A DNA stretch of 64,000 nt from Shinella zoogloeoides (GTDB taxonomy: Bacteria > Pseudomonadota > Alphaproteobacteria > Rhizobiales > Rhizobiaceae): assembly GCF_022682305.1 (NCBI RefSeq), contig NZ_CP093528.1:1563501-1627500 (forward strand). The letters run 5' to 3'. The notes beneath the pieces were generated by a model. The model had not been told where the DNA came from, ran no database searches, and saw only the letters and a program-made list of their open reading frames with translations. Below are positions 1-8,593 of this stretch, in pieces (positions within the stretch are counted from its first letter, which is position 1; each line of letters opens with the position of its first letter). Both the position numbers and the translations under genes were made by a program.

Positions 1-74
1 GCGACATACTGGTATTTGAAAAAGATGGCCGAACGTCTTAAATCGGGGTTCAGGTTTCAACGGGAGTTAAGGGA

Positions 75-272
75 ATGGGTTCTTTCAGCATCTGGCATTG
101 GCTGATCGTTCTGGTGGTTGTGCTGCTGCTGTTCGGCCGCGGCAAGATTCCGGAACTGATGGGTGACGTCGCCAAGGGCATCAAGAGTTTCAAGAAGGGC
201 ATGGCCGACGAGGAAGCCTCTGCGGCCGATACGTCCAAGACGGTCGAGCACAAGGCCGACGAGGCCAAGTGA
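75..272 (+). CDS. tatA: Sec-independent protein translocase TatA
   Basis: This 65-residue protein is the TatA subunit, which multimerises in the inner membrane to let folded twin-arginine substrates pass. One N-terminal membrane helix (about residues 7-20) is followed by the [18 protein letters not shown] hinge and amphipathic helix, then a short charged tail. The ATG follows a GGAGTTAAGG ribosome-binding region. It heads tatA-tatB-tatC, and the 74 bases before it look like a promoter/leader. A perfect GC-rich hairpin lies just after its stop codon, so tatA may be expressed above tatB. Confidence 0.96.
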   Translation: MGSFSIWHWLIVLVVVLLLFGRGKIPELMGDVAKGIKSFKKGMADEEASAADTSKTVEHKADEAK

Positions 273-280
273 TCGCATCC

Positions 281-304
281 GGCCGGGAACCCCGGTTCCC
301 GGCC
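281..304 (+). terminator. GC-rich hairpin between tatA and tatB (attenuator or mRNA stabiliser)
   Basis: GGCCGGGAACC pairs perfectly with GGTTCCCGGCC, 11 bp around a two-base gap, starting 8 bases after the tatA stop codon. There is no T-run, so it is more likely a partial terminator or 3'-end stabiliser than a full terminator. TatA is needed in excess over TatB, which fits. Confidence 0.55.
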
Positions 305-321
305 CTTGAGGACAATACCCT

Positions 322-924
322 ATGCTTGATGTCGGCTGGACCGAAATACTCGTCATCGCCATCGTCCTGATCATCGTGGTGGGTCCGAAGGACCTGCCGC
401 AGATGTTGCGTACGTTCGGCCGCATGGTCTCCAAGATGCGCGGCATGGCGAGCGATTTCCGCCAGCAGTTCGACGAGGCGCTGCGCGAAGCCGACCTCGA
501 CGACGTCAGGAAGACGATCGGCGAGGCGCAGAAGCTCAATCCGCTGAACACCATCCGCGATGCGGTCAATCCGCTGCGCCAGATGGGCGACGAGATCAAG
601 TCCGATCTCCAGAAGGCGACGAGCTTCACGTCCACCCCAGCCGGAAATCCGGCTGAGGGCGCCTCCGACATTCCCGCCGCCGTGTCATCGGAAGCGGGTA
701 AGCCGGCTTCCGCCGAACCCGTCGCCGCAGCGCCGCTGAAGGCCGGGCCGGTCGCCAAGTCTTCGACGAAGAAGGCCGAAGGCGAGGGCGTGAAGACGGC
801 AAAGCCGCGCAAGGCGGCTGCCAAGCCCGAGGCTGAGGCGAAGGCTACCTCCAAAAAAGCTCCGGCCAAGAAGGCGGCCTCCGCAAAGCCGAAGACCGTA
901 AAGACCAAGAAGGACGAGGCATGA
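322..924 (+). CDS. tatB: Sec-independent protein translocase TatB
   Basis: TatB is the substrate-receptor partner of TatC. The 200-residue product starts with a membrane helix (MLDVGWTEILVIAIVLIIVV), continues with the GPKDLPQ hinge and an amphipathic helix to about residue 90, and ends in a roughly 80-residue tail rich in Lys, Ala and Pro (KKAPAKKAASAKPK). It is longer than the E. coli protein, and the excess is this basic tail. Its stop codon overlaps the tatC start in ATGA, which indicates translational coupling. Confidence 0.94.
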   Translation: MLDVGWTEILVIAIVLIIVVGPKDLPQMLRTFGRMVSKMRGMASDFRQQFDEALREADLDDVRKTIGEAQKLNPLNTIRDAVNPLRQMGDEIKSDLQKATSFTSTPAGNPAEGASDIPAAVSSEAGKPASAEPVAAAPLKAGPVAKSSTKKAEGEGVKTAKPRKAAAKPEAEAKATSKKAPAKKAASAKPKTVKTKKDEA

Positions 925-1751
925 GCGGCGATCTTGACGACAAGCCCCAGCCGCTCATCGAGCACCTGATCGAGCTTCGCCAGCGCCTGCTCTGGGCCGT
1001 TGGTGCGTTCTTCGTCGCCTTCCTTGTCTGCTTCTATTTCGCCAAGCAGCTCTTCAACCTGCTCGTCCTGCCTTTCAAGTGGGCGGTGGAATGGGCGGGG
1101 CTTTCCCATCGCAATGTCGAGCTGATCTATACGGCGCCGCAGGAATTCTTCTTCACGCAGATCAAGGTCGCCATGTTCGGCGCGCTGGTCATCGCCTTTC
1201 CGGTGATCGCCCAGCAGATCTACAAGTTCGTCGCTCCCGGTCTTTACAAGAACGAGCGCGCCGCCTTCCTGCCGTTCCTGATCGCATCGCCCATCCTCTT
1301 CCTCATCGGCGCGGCGCTGGTGTACTTCTTCTTCACGCCCATGGTCATGTGGTTCTTCCTCGCCATGGAACAGGGCGGCGGCGAGGGGCAGGTCTCCATC
1401 CAGCTTCTGCCGAAGGTTTCCGAATATCTCAGCCTGATCATGTCGCTGATCTTCGCCTTCGGCCTCGTCTTTCAGCTTCCGGTCATCTCGTCGCTGCTGG
1501 TGCGGTCGGGCTTCATCGACTCGAAGGCTCTGGCGGACAAGCGCAAATACGCCATCGTCATCGCCTTCGTCGTTGCGGCCGTGCTGACGCCGCCCGATCC
1601 GGTTTCCCAGATCGGCCTTGCGCTGCCGGCCATCCTTCTCTACGAGATTTCCATCTACACGGCCCGACTCATCGAACGGCAGCGGGCGCGCGCCTCGGAA
1701 GCGCAGGATGCGGAAAACGAGGTCGTTGCAACGCCGGACAAAGCCGATTGA
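921..1751 (+). CDS. tatC: Sec-independent protein translocase TatC
   Basis: TatC is the multispanning core of the twin-arginine translocase and binds signal peptides. The 276 residues hold the conserved N-terminal segment MSGDLDDKPQPLIEHLIELR, followed by about six hydrophobic segments. Family features visible include LIEHLIELRQRLL near residue 15 and the LTPPDPVSQ motif near residue 215, before the last helices. The start overlaps tatB by four bases. This completes tatABC. Confidence 0.97.
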   Translation: MSGDLDDKPQPLIEHLIELRQRLLWAVGAFFVAFLVCFYFAKQLFNLLVLPFKWAVEWAGLSHRNVELIYTAPQEFFFTQIKVAMFGALVIAFPVIAQQIYKFVAPGLYKNERAAFLPFLIASPILFLIGAALVYFFFTPMVMWFFLAMEQGGGEGQVSIQLLPKVSEYLSLIMSLIFAFGLVFQLPVISSLLVRSGFIDSKALADKRKYAIVIAFVVAAVLTPPDPVSQIGLALPAILLYEISIYTARLIERQRARASEAQDAENEVVATPDKAD

Positions 1752-1828
1752 GGCTTCGTCGGCGGCGTTGCCGCTAGTCGCTGCCGGGCGTGGATGGGCT
1801 TCAATCCACGGAAGCGCCTGGAACGACA

Positions 1829-3112
1829 ATGCTTGATATCAAATGGATCCGCGACAATGCCGCCGCCCTTGACGCCGCCCTCGCAAAGCGCGGCGCAAGC
1901 CCTCTCGCCGAGGCGCTGATCGATCTCGACGAGAAGCGCCGCGCCGTCATCCAGAAGGCGCAGGACATGCAGTCGCGTCGCAACGCCGCCTCCAAGGAGA
2001 TCGGCGCGGCGATGGCTGCCAAGAACGCCGAGCTTGCCGAAAAGCTGAAGGCCGAAGTCTCGGCCATCAAGGACCAGCTTCCGGCCGCCGAGGAAGAAGA
2101 GCGCCAGGTCACGGCCGAGCTGAATGACGCCCTGTCGCGCATCCCGAACATTCCACTTGATGACGTGCCGGTCGGCTCGGACGAGACCGGTAATGTCGAG
2201 AAGCTGAAATGGGGCAGCAAGCCCGGCTGGAGCCACAAGGCGCTGGAACACTATGAGATCGGCGAAGCGCTCGGCTACATGGATTTCGAGGCCGCCGCCA
2301 AGATCGCCGGCTCGCGCTTCACCGTGCTGAAGGGCCAGCTTGCCCGTCTCGAACGCGCGCTTGGCCAGTTCATGATCGACGTGCACACGCAGGATCACGG
2401 CTATACGGAAGTCCATGCGCCGCTTCTCGTGCGCGACGACGCCATGTTCGGCACCGGCCAGCTTCCGAAGTTCTCCGAGGACCTGTTCCGCACCACGGAC
2501 GGCCGTTGGCTGATTCCGACCGCAGAAGTCTCGCTCACCAATCTCGTGCGCGAGGAAATCCTGGAGCAGGAGAAGCTGCCGTTGCGCTTCACCGCGCTGA
2601 CGCCGTGCTTCCGCTCGGAGGCCGGCTCGTCGGGCCGCGACACGCGCGGCATGCTGCGCCAGCACCAGTTCATGAAGTGCGAGCTGGTCTCGATCACCGA
2701 TGCGGAAAGCGCCGTAGACGAGCACGAGCGCATGACGGCCTGCGCCGAGGAAATCCTGAAGCGCCTCGGCCTGCATTACCGCGTCATGACGCTTTGCACC
2801 GGCGACATGGGGTTTGGCGCGCGCAAGACCTACGATCTCGAAGTCTGGCTGCCCGGCCAGGATACGTTCCGCGAAATCTCGTCCTGCTCGGTCTGCGGCG
2901 ATTTCCAGGGCCGTCGCATGAATGCGCGCTATCGCGGCAAGGACGACAAGGCGACGAAGTTCGTGCACACGCTGAACGGCTCGGGCACGGCCGTCGGCCG
3001 CGCGCTCATCGCCGTCATGGAAAACTACCTCAACGAGGATGGCTCGATCACTGTGCCTGATGCGCTGCTGCCCTATATGAGCGGGCTGAAGAAGATCGAC
3101 AAGGCTGCTTGA
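1829..3112 (+). CDS. serS: seryl-tRNA synthetase
   Basis: This cytoplasmic enzyme charges tRNA-Ser (and tRNA-Sec where present). The 427 residues begin [10 protein letters not shown], and the first 100 or so residues form the tRNA-binding coiled-coil arm, rich in Glu, Lys and Ala. Class II motifs are visible: motif 2, [20 protein letters not shown], from about residue 260, and motif 3, [17 protein letters not shown], from about 384. An upstream in-frame start would add 13 atypical residues; the ATG at 1829 matches the family N terminus. The surE reading frame begins 11 bases after the stop codon. Confidence 0.97.
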   Translation: MLDIKWIRDNAAALDAALAKRGASPLAEALIDLDEKRRAVIQKAQDMQSRRNAASKEIGAAMAAKNAELAEKLKAEVSAIKDQLPAAEEEERQVTAELNDALSRIPNIPLDDVPVGSDETGNVEKLKWGSKPGWSHKALEHYEIGEALGYMDFEAAAKIAGSRFTVLKGQLARLERALGQFMIDVHTQDHGYTEVHAPLLVRDDAMFGTGQLPKFSEDLFRTTDGRWLIPTAEVSLTNLVREEILEQEKLPLRFTALTPCFRSEAGSSGRDTRGMLRQHQFMKCELVSITDAESAVDEHERMTACAEEILKRLGLHYRVMTLCTGDMGFGARKTYDLEVWLPGQDTFREISSCSVCGDFQGRRMNARYRGKDDKATKFVHTLNGSGTAVGRALIAVMENYLNEDGSITVPDALLPYMSGLKKIDKAA

Positions 3113-3123
3113 GCGGGGACGGG

Positions 3124-3894
3124 ATGCGTATCCTTCTGACCAATGACGACGGTATCCACGCCGAGGGCCTTGCGGTCCTCGAGCGGATCGCCCGCGAACT
3201 GACCGACGACGTATGGATCGTCGCGCCGGAGACGGACCAGAGTGGCCTTGCCCATTCGCTGACGCTCTCCGAGCCGCTGCGCCTGCGCAAGATCGACGAC
3301 AAGCGTTTCGCGTTGCGCGGCACGCCGACGGATTGCGTCATCATGGGCGTGCGCGAAGTGCTCGACGAGAAGCCCGACCTTGTCCTGTCCGGCGTCAATG
3401 TCGGTGCGAACATGGCGGACGACGTGACCTATTCGGGCACCATCGCCGGCGCCATCGAGGGCACGCTGCAGGGCATCAAGTCCATGGCGCTGAGCCAGGC
3501 CTACAACCATGCCGGCGGCCGCGTCGTGCCGTGGGAGGTCGCCGAAGCTTTCGCGCCGAAACTGATCCGCCAGCTCATGGACGTCGAATTGCCCGACTGG
3601 ACCTTCTTCAACCTCAACTTCCCGAACTGCGCGCCGTCCGATCTCCAGGGCATCGAGGTGACGAGCCAGGGCAAGCTCGATTTCGGCCTGACGATCGAGG
3701 AACGCGCCGACGGCCGCGGCTTGCCCTATTACTGGCTGCGCTTCGGCGAGCGGAAGGGCGACTTCCGCGTGGGCACGGATATCCATGCGGTGAAGAACCA
3801 CAAGATTTCCGTGACGCCGCTGAAACTCGACCTCACGGACTACACGGTGCTCGACCGGGTGCAGCGGGCACTCAGCGCAAGGGGTGACGATTGA
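3124..3894 (+). CDS. surE: 5'/3'-nucleotidase SurE
   Basis: SurE is a metal-dependent nucleoside monophosphatase. The 256-residue protein starts [15 protein letters not shown], with the metal-binding pair Asp8-Asp9, and carries the family motifs SGLAHSLT and [24 protein letters not shown] five codons upstream is possible, but the ATG at 3124 has the canonical SurE N terminus and a GGGGACGGG stretch before it. Its stop overlaps the start of pcm. The surE-pcm-nlpD order matches the stationary-phase cluster known from gammaproteobacteria. Confidence 0.96.
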   Translation: MRILLTNDDGIHAEGLAVLERIARELTDDVWIVAPETDQSGLAHSLTLSEPLRLRKIDDKRFALRGTPTDCVIMGVREVLDEKPDLVLSGVNVGANMADDVTYSGTIAGAIEGTLQGIKSMALSQAYNHAGGRVVPWEVAEAFAPKLIRQLMDVELPDWTFFNLNFPNCAPSDLQGIEVTSQGKLDFGLTIEERADGRGLPYYWLRFGERKGDFRVGTDIHAVKNHKISVTPLKLDLTDYTVLDRVQRALSARGDD

Positions 3895-4547
3895 ACACGG
3901 GGCGGGTGATTGAGAAGGAAGGTTTTGCCGCGCTGGCTCTGCGTCTGCGCGGTGAGGGCATCAACAATCTCGACCTCCTCACGGCCGTCGAGCAGACGCC
4001 GCGCACGCTCTTCGTGCCGCCGCAGTTTGCCGGCGAAGCTTATTCAAGCCGCCTCCTGCCGCTCGATTGCGGTTCGTTCGTCGAAGGCATCGACCTTGCC
4101 GTCCGGCTGCTCAACCTGCTCAATCTCAAGGCCGGCCAGCGCGTGCTGGAGGTCGGCACCGGCAGCGGTTTCACCGCCGCCGTCATGGGCCGGCTCACCG
4201 AGCGCGTCCTGACCATCGACCGCTACCGCACGCTCGTCGCCAATGCGCAGCAGTCCATGGAGAAGGCCGGTATCCGCAACGTCATCGTGCGGCAGGCCGA
4301 CGGCAGCAACGGCATGCCGGGCGAGGGGACCTTCGACCGCATTCTGGTGACCGCCGCCTTTCCGGCCCTGCCGCGCTTCTTCGCCGAACAGCTCGTTTCC
4401 GGCGGCATGCTGATCGCGCCCGTCATGACCAGCGAAACCGAGTGTCGCATGCTCAAGCTCGTCAAGACCGGCAGCCGCTTCGACCGTGAGGACCTTTTCG
4501 CGGTCCCCTATCTGCCCATCGTGCCCCAGATGGCACAGGCCCTCTAG
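3891..4547 (+). CDS. pcm: protein-L-isoaspartate O-methyltransferase
   Basis: Pcm methylates isoaspartyl residues so that damaged proteins can be repaired. The 218 residues contain the SAM-binding motif [15 protein letters not shown] near residue 85 and the TPRTLFVP segment typical of the family. The start is TTG at 3891, within the surE stop region, with AAGGGG seven bases upstream; GTG at 3906 is an alternative that would drop five residues. A terminator-like hairpin follows the stop codon. Confidence 0.93.
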   Translation: MNTGRVIEKEGFAALALRLRGEGINNLDLLTAVEQTPRTLFVPPQFAGEAYSSRLLPLDCGSFVEGIDLAVRLLNLLNLKAGQRVLEVGTGSGFTAAVMGRLTERVLTIDRYRTLVANAQQSMEKAGIRNVIVRQADGSNGMPGEGTFDRILVTAAFPALPRFFAEQLVSGGMLIAPVMTSETECRMLKLVKTGSRFDREDLFAVPYLPIVPQMAQAL

Positions 4548-4572
4548 CAGATTTCCAGTCGTTTTCCTCCGG

Positions 4573-4603
4573 CTCGGCAGGCGCCCGCCTGCTGAGTCTT
4601 TTA
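4573..4603 (+). terminator. intrinsic terminator after pcm
   Basis: CTCGGCAGGCG pairs with CGCCTGCTGAG (one G-U) and is followed by TCTTTTA. It would end the serS-surE-pcm transcript before the next gene. Confidence 0.7.
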
Positions 4604-4614
4604 CCGTTTTCGCC

Positions 4615-4670
4615 GGAAAGCCGGCGTTCCAGCGGCGTGCGCCTGCACGCCGCTGGAACGCCGGTTTTCC
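4615..4670. repeat. large perfect palindrome upstream of an unknown gene
   Basis: Two 20-base arms (4621-4640 and 4645-4664) are exactly complementary around a GCCT loop. The pairing extends outward for six more base pairs with one G-T, giving 26 bp arms. Together with the shorter palindrome at 4573-4596 this makes a two-palindrome intergenic block of about 100 bp, the general shape of rhizobial intergenic mosaic elements (RIME). I cannot confirm the family without comparing copies elsewhere in the genome. Confidence 0.75.
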
Positions 4671-4698
4671 AGTTGGTTCGGCCGCGATGGAGAGGGAA

Positions 4699-5328
4699 AT
4701 GTACGTTTCGAACAGGATTGCCAGCGGCTCGACAAGCGACAGCCTCGCGTATCTCGCGACACGGGCTGCCGGAAGCGTTGCCGAGGAGAACGCCGAGGCG
4801 GGATCGACGGCTCATCTGGCCGGCGGCAGCTACGACCCCTCCGCGCTGGTCAGTCTGTCCGTGGACGCGCTTCTGGTGCTGAGCGCCACGCGGGAAGAGA
4901 CGGCTTACGGTCAGCCCGCCCTTACCGAGGCAGAGCGGAACAATCTCGACACGACGGAACTGGAAAAGCGTGAACACGCCGCCTACGGCCGCTTCCTCGA
5001 CGAGGGAGATCGCAAGGCCTATCTGCGTGCCTATATCGAATATTTCGACAGCATGCCGGCGCAGGATCAGCGTAGTTCGCGCTATGCCGGCACGCGCGAA
5101 CCGGCCGTGGCAGCGCTTCGCGCCATTGCCTATAACGAAAGCGCCCTCGACATGACGGCACCGGATGCCGCGCTGGAGAATGTCTCTGAGCCTGATGACG
5201 GCAGGTCTGCACGCCGGGCAACGCCGATCGCCGCAATCTTCCAGCCGAGTGCCGGCGATTTCGAGAACGCCGCCCGCTTCGGCGGCCGGATCTCGCGCGC
5301 CGACAGCATGTACGCGACGGGCTTCTGA
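4699..5328 (+). CDS. hypothetical protein between pcm and nlpD
   Basis: I do not recognise this 209-residue protein. It has no signal peptide or membrane segment, a low-complexity Ala/Ser/Gly start, a charged central region with EAERNNLDTTELEKREHAAY (roughly residues 76-95) that may be helical, and an acidic-to-neutral C terminus. The ATG at 4699 is chosen because GGAGAGGG lies directly upstream; ATG 4687 would place that ribosome-binding site inside the gene. It sits where only short spacing separates pcm and nlpD in other bacteria and follows the large palindrome at 4615-4670. Confidence 0.7.
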   Translation: MYVSNRIASGSTSDSLAYLATRAAGSVAEENAEAGSTAHLAGGSYDPSALVSLSVDALLVLSATREETAYGQPALTEAERNNLDTTELEKREHAAYGRFLDEGDRKAYLRAYIEYFDSMPAQDQRSSRYAGTREPAVAALRAIAYNESALDMTAPDAALENVSEPDDGRSARRATPIAAIFQPSAGDFENAARFGGRISRADSMYATGF

Positions 5329-5456
5329 CCTGCCCATTCCGGGCATGGTTATCAATTCATCAAAAAACAGATGCGGATAGTCCGGCTTTAACCGGGCAGT
5401 AACTCTAACGCGCTTTAATCGGCCTACATCAAGTAGCGTACCGATTGGGTAGTTTC

Positions 5457-7040
5457 ATGCGTAAGAGTGTATCGCCGAGTTTTGGTAGGACCGCGACCCG
5501 TCTTATGGCGGCTGCCCTGCTGGCAAGCGTAGCGACCGGGTGCAGCTCGGACGTCAGCCGCTTCGGCGGCCTTTTCTCCAGCTCCGGTCAGGACAATATG
5601 ACCACGAGTTCGGTTCCGCGCCGCACGCTGTTCGGCGGTGGCGGCGGCAATCCTGTTCCGCGCGGCGATGTCGGCAATGGCGGGCAGCAATATGCCGCCG
5701 GCAACCAGATGGGCACCCGCAACGAGGCGCTCAATCAGCCGTTCCCGGATCAGGGCAACGTTTCCTACGACCCGATCAATACGGCCACGACGGCCGGTTC
5801 CGGCACGCGCTTCGCGACGACGCCGATGAGCGTTCAGCGCGGCGAGCTTGCCGATCCGACCGCGGACGCCCGCCGTTCGGCCGAGCGTCAGGCCGCCCTG
5901 GCTCAGGATTTGCCGCAGCGCAAGGCCAAGGCCGTTGCGGAGGACGTGGATACGCTCAAGACGGCGACCGTCAAGAGCAAGGCGGGCTGGTCGGCCAACA
6001 ATGGCCCGGTCGTCATGCTGCGCCAGGGCGAAAGCGTGAAGACGCTCGCCAACCGCTACGGCGTGCCGGAAAAGGAAATTCTCGCCGCCAACGGTCTCAA
6101 GCGCTCCTCGGATGCCGAGCCGGGCCAGCGGATCGTCATCCCCACCTTCAGCACGACGGCGAGCGCCGCCAAGGCTTCGACCGATCATACCCTCAAGGTC
6201 GACAACAAGCTGCCGACGCCCGAGCGTAACGGCGAGCAGAACGTCGCCATCCTGCCGGGCACGACGACCCGCGACAAGGTGAAGTCGGAGAGCGGCCAGA
6301 CGAATTCCAACGTCGCGGATGCCGGCGAAGGCAGCGGCAAGGGCGGCTACGAGGTCAAGCCCGGCGATTCGCTCGCTAAGATCGCGCGCAGCAACGGCGT
6401 TTCCGTCGCGGCGCTGAAGAAGGCGAACGGCATCGACACCGCATCGATCCGCATCGGCCAGAAGCTCGTCATTCCGGCCGGCGGCGCAGCCGTCGAGACG
6501 GGGACCGACAAGACGCAGACCGCATCCATCCCGGTCTCCAAGGAAAAGAAGATCGAAACGGCCGAGAAGAAGCCGGAAGCCTACAAGGCGCCTGTGAAGA
6601 CCGTTTCGGTGACGGAAGCGACGGAAAAATCCGACGTGACCGACGAGGCCCCCGAATCGACCGGTATCGGCAAGTACCGCTGGCCGGTGCGCGGCGCGGT
6701 CATCGCCGGCTACGGCGCCAATGTCGAGGGCAACCGTAACGACGGCATCGATATCTCGGTTCCCGAGGGCACGCCGATCAAGGCCGCCGAGAACGGCGTG
6801 GTCATCTATGCCGGCAGCAGCCTGAAGGAACTCGGTAACGCGGTCCTCGTGCGCCACGACGACGGCACGGTCACGGTCTACGGCCATGCCGGCGACCTCA
6901 ACGTCCAGCGCGGCCAGAAGATCCAGCGCGGCCAGACGGTCGCCACGTCCGGCATGAGCGGCAATGCCACCCGCCCGAAGGTGCATTTCGAGGTGCGCAA
7001 GAACGCGACGCCGGTCAACCCGATGACCTTCCTCGAATAG
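5457..7040 (+). CDS. nlpD: NlpD/EnvC-type LysM lipoprotein with degenerate M23 peptidase domain
   Basis: This is probably an outer-membrane-linked activator of cell-wall amidases at division. The 527 residues begin with a lipoprotein signal (lipobox VATGC), followed by a long Ser/Thr/Ala-rich linker, LysM domains near residues 185-235 and 295-340, and a C-terminal M23 domain from about 405. Catalytic M23 enzymes have an HxxxD and an HxH motif. Here the first His is Asn (NDGID) and the first His of HxH is Lys (KVHFEV), as in NlpD, so the domain is probably not a peptidase. The ATG at 5457 is preferred over a TTG four codons earlier. No rpoS follows. Confidence 0.88.
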   Translation: MRKSVSPSFGRTATRLMAAALLASVATGCSSDVSRFGGLFSSSGQDNMTTSSVPRRTLFGGGGGNPVPRGDVGNGGQQYAAGNQMGTRNEALNQPFPDQGNVSYDPINTATTAGSGTRFATTPMSVQRGELADPTADARRSAERQAALAQDLPQRKAKAVAEDVDTLKTATVKSKAGWSANNGPVVMLRQGESVKTLANRYGVPEKEILAANGLKRSSDAEPGQRIVIPTFSTTASAAKASTDHTLKVDNKLPTPERNGEQNVAILPGTTTRDKVKSESGQTNSNVADAGEGSGKGGYEVKPGDSLAKIARSNGVSVAALKKANGIDTASIRIGQKLVIPAGGAAVETGTDKTQTASIPVSKEKKIETAEKKPEAYKAPVKTVSVTEATEKSDVTDEAPESTGIGKYRWPVRGAVIAGYGANVEGNRNDGIDISVPEGTPIKAAENGVVIYAGSSLKELGNAVLVRHDDGTVTVYGHAGDLNVQRGQKIQRGQTVATSGMSGNATRPKVHFEVRKNATPVNPMTFLE

Positions 7041-7058
7041 GCCGGGCGACTATCTTTG

Positions 7059-7098
7059 AAACGCAAAGGGCGGCTCCATGGGGCCGCCCTTTGCGTTT
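7059..7098. terminator. bidirectional terminator between nlpD and the DUF815 gene
   Basis: AAACGCAAAGGGCGGC (7059-7074) pairs perfectly over 16 bp with its complement at 7083-7098, leaving A/T ends on both sides. It serves the two convergent genes. Confidence 0.88.
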
Positions 7099-7111
7099 GG
7101 AGCCGATCCGG

Positions 7112-7981
7112 TCACTTGTTGAGCGATTTGCCGAGGCGGCCCGCCAGGTCCTGCACATATTGCCAGGCGACTCGGCCTGAGCGCGAGCCGCGCGTGGTGG
7201 CCCATTCGAGCGCCTCCGCGTGGAGCTGTTCCTGCGGCAGGTCGAGGTCGAAATGGCCGGCATAGCCGTCGATCATTTCAAGATATTCCGCCTGGCTGCA
7301 CTTGTAGAAGCCGAGCCAGAGACCGAAGCGGTCGGAGAGCGAGACCTTCTCCTCCACGGCTTCCGACGGATTGATGGCGGTCGACTGCTCATTCTCTATC
7401 ATGTTGCGCGGCAGGAGGTGCCGGCGGTTCGAGGTGGCGTACAGCAGCACATTGTCCGGCCGGCCCTCGACGCCGCCGTCCAGCGCCGCCTTGAGCGACT
7501 TGTAGGACGTGTCGTCATGATCGAAGGACAGGTCGTCGCAGAAGATGATGGCCGGGAAGGGCGCATCCTTCAGCACGTCGAGAAGCGCCGGCAGGGTGGC
7601 GATATCCTCGCGATGCACCTCGATCAGCTTGAGGCCGCTTCCGGTCTCCCTAGCCGCGAGCGCGTGCACGGACTTGACCAGCGAGGATTTGCCCATCCCG
7701 CGCGCGCCCCACAGCAGCACGTTGTTGGCCGGCAGGCCGCGCGCGAAACGCACCGTATTGTCGACGAGGATGTCGCGCACATGGTCCACGCCGCGGATAA
7801 GGTCGATGTCGATGCGGTTCGGCCGCTTGACGGGCTGCACCTGAAGGCGTGCCGGCGCCCAGACGAAGACGTCGGCGGCGTTCCAGTCGTTGACGGCAGG
7901 GGCGGGGCCGGCGAGGCGTTCCAGCGCGGCGGTGATGCGGCCGATTTCGGCCAGCAGATGCTTGACGTGATCTTCCTGCAA
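7112..7981 (-). CDS. DUF815-family AAA ATPase
   Basis: This is an AAA-type ATPase of the DUF815 family (289 residues); its cellular role is not established. A Walker A motif, GARGMGKSS, lies near residues 92-100, and a Walker B-like AIIFCDDLSF follows about 60 residues later. The TTG at 7981 is chosen because AGGAG lies seven bases upstream; an in-frame ATG at 7996 would add five residues and has no ribosome-binding site. The gene converges on nlpD and diverges from yajC. Confidence 0.85.
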   Translation of the reverse strand: MQEDHVKHLLAEIGRITAALERLAGPAPAVNDWNAADVFVWAPARLQVQPVKRPNRIDIDLIRGVDHVRDILVDNTVRFARGLPANNVLLWGARGMGKSSLVKSVHALAARETGSGLKLIEVHREDIATLPALLDVLKDAPFPAIIFCDDLSFDHDDTSYKSLKAALDGGVEGRPDNVLLYATSNRRHLLPRNMIENEQSTAINPSEAVEEKVSLSDRFGLWLGFYKCSQAEYLEMIDGYAGHFDLDLPQEQLHAEALEWATTRGSRSGRVAWQYVQDLAGRLGKSLNK

Positions 7982-8163
7982 GGTCTTTCTCCTCATGCTG
8001 CTAGCCGGGTAGCATGCGCCGGCAGGTCGCGAAAAGAGGTAAAGCGCTTGAAAAACGAGAGCTTCGCGGTCTCGTGTGTTGCAATCAATGGCCGCTTGCC
8101 TATATTCCGGCAACCGAAATGGCCGCTCAGGCGGCAAGAATCCCAGATTTCAAGGAGTAACTG

Positions 8164-8502
8164 ATGTTCATTACCGAGGCCTTCGCCCAGACGGCGGCAC
8201 CCGGCGGGGCAGCAGGCGGCGCGGACATTCTCATGTCGATCCTGCCGTTCCTGCTGATCTTCGTGGTGATGTATTTCCTCATCATCCGCCCGCAGCGCGC
8301 TGCCATGAAGCGTCGCGAGGAGCTTCTGAAGAACATCCGCCGCGGTGATCAGGTCGTGACCGGCGGCGGTATCGTCGGCAAGGTCACCAAGGTCGTCGAC
8401 GATAGCGAGCTTGAAGTCGAAGTCGCCGAAGGCGTCAAGCTGCGTGTCGTGCGCAGCGGCGTCAGCGAAGTCCGCGTCAAGGGCGAACCCGTCAAGGAAT
8501 AA
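8164..8502 (+). CDS. yajC: preprotein translocase subunit YajC
   Basis: YajC is the small membrane partner of SecDF. The 112 residues contain a membrane helix around residues 22-42 (ILMSILPFLLIFVVMYFLII) followed by the family motif RPQRAAMKRREELLKNIRRGDQ in the cytoplasmic part. AAGGAG precedes the ATG. It sits directly upstream of secDF, its usual place. Confidence 0.96.
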   Translation: MFITEAFAQTAAPGGAAGGADILMSILPFLLIFVVMYFLIIRPQRAAMKRREELLKNIRRGDQVVTGGGIVGKVTKVVDDSELEVEVAEGVKLRVVRSGVSEVRVKGEPVKE

Positions 8503-8593
8503 GCTTGGCCTGCCGCCAGGCCGGGGATACTCTCGGCCGGCGGCCCGACTGGTTTTCAGCCGGCGCCGATGCCGGACCCTAGACGAGATCGCG

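Noticed and set aside
57..1829. A 590-codon minus-strand frame over tatABC
   Set aside because: tatA, tatB and tatC on the plus strand carry all the family motifs; this is a shadow frame.
7041..7111. rpoS expected after nlpD
   Set aside because: Only a terminator follows; alphaproteobacteria generally lack rpoS.
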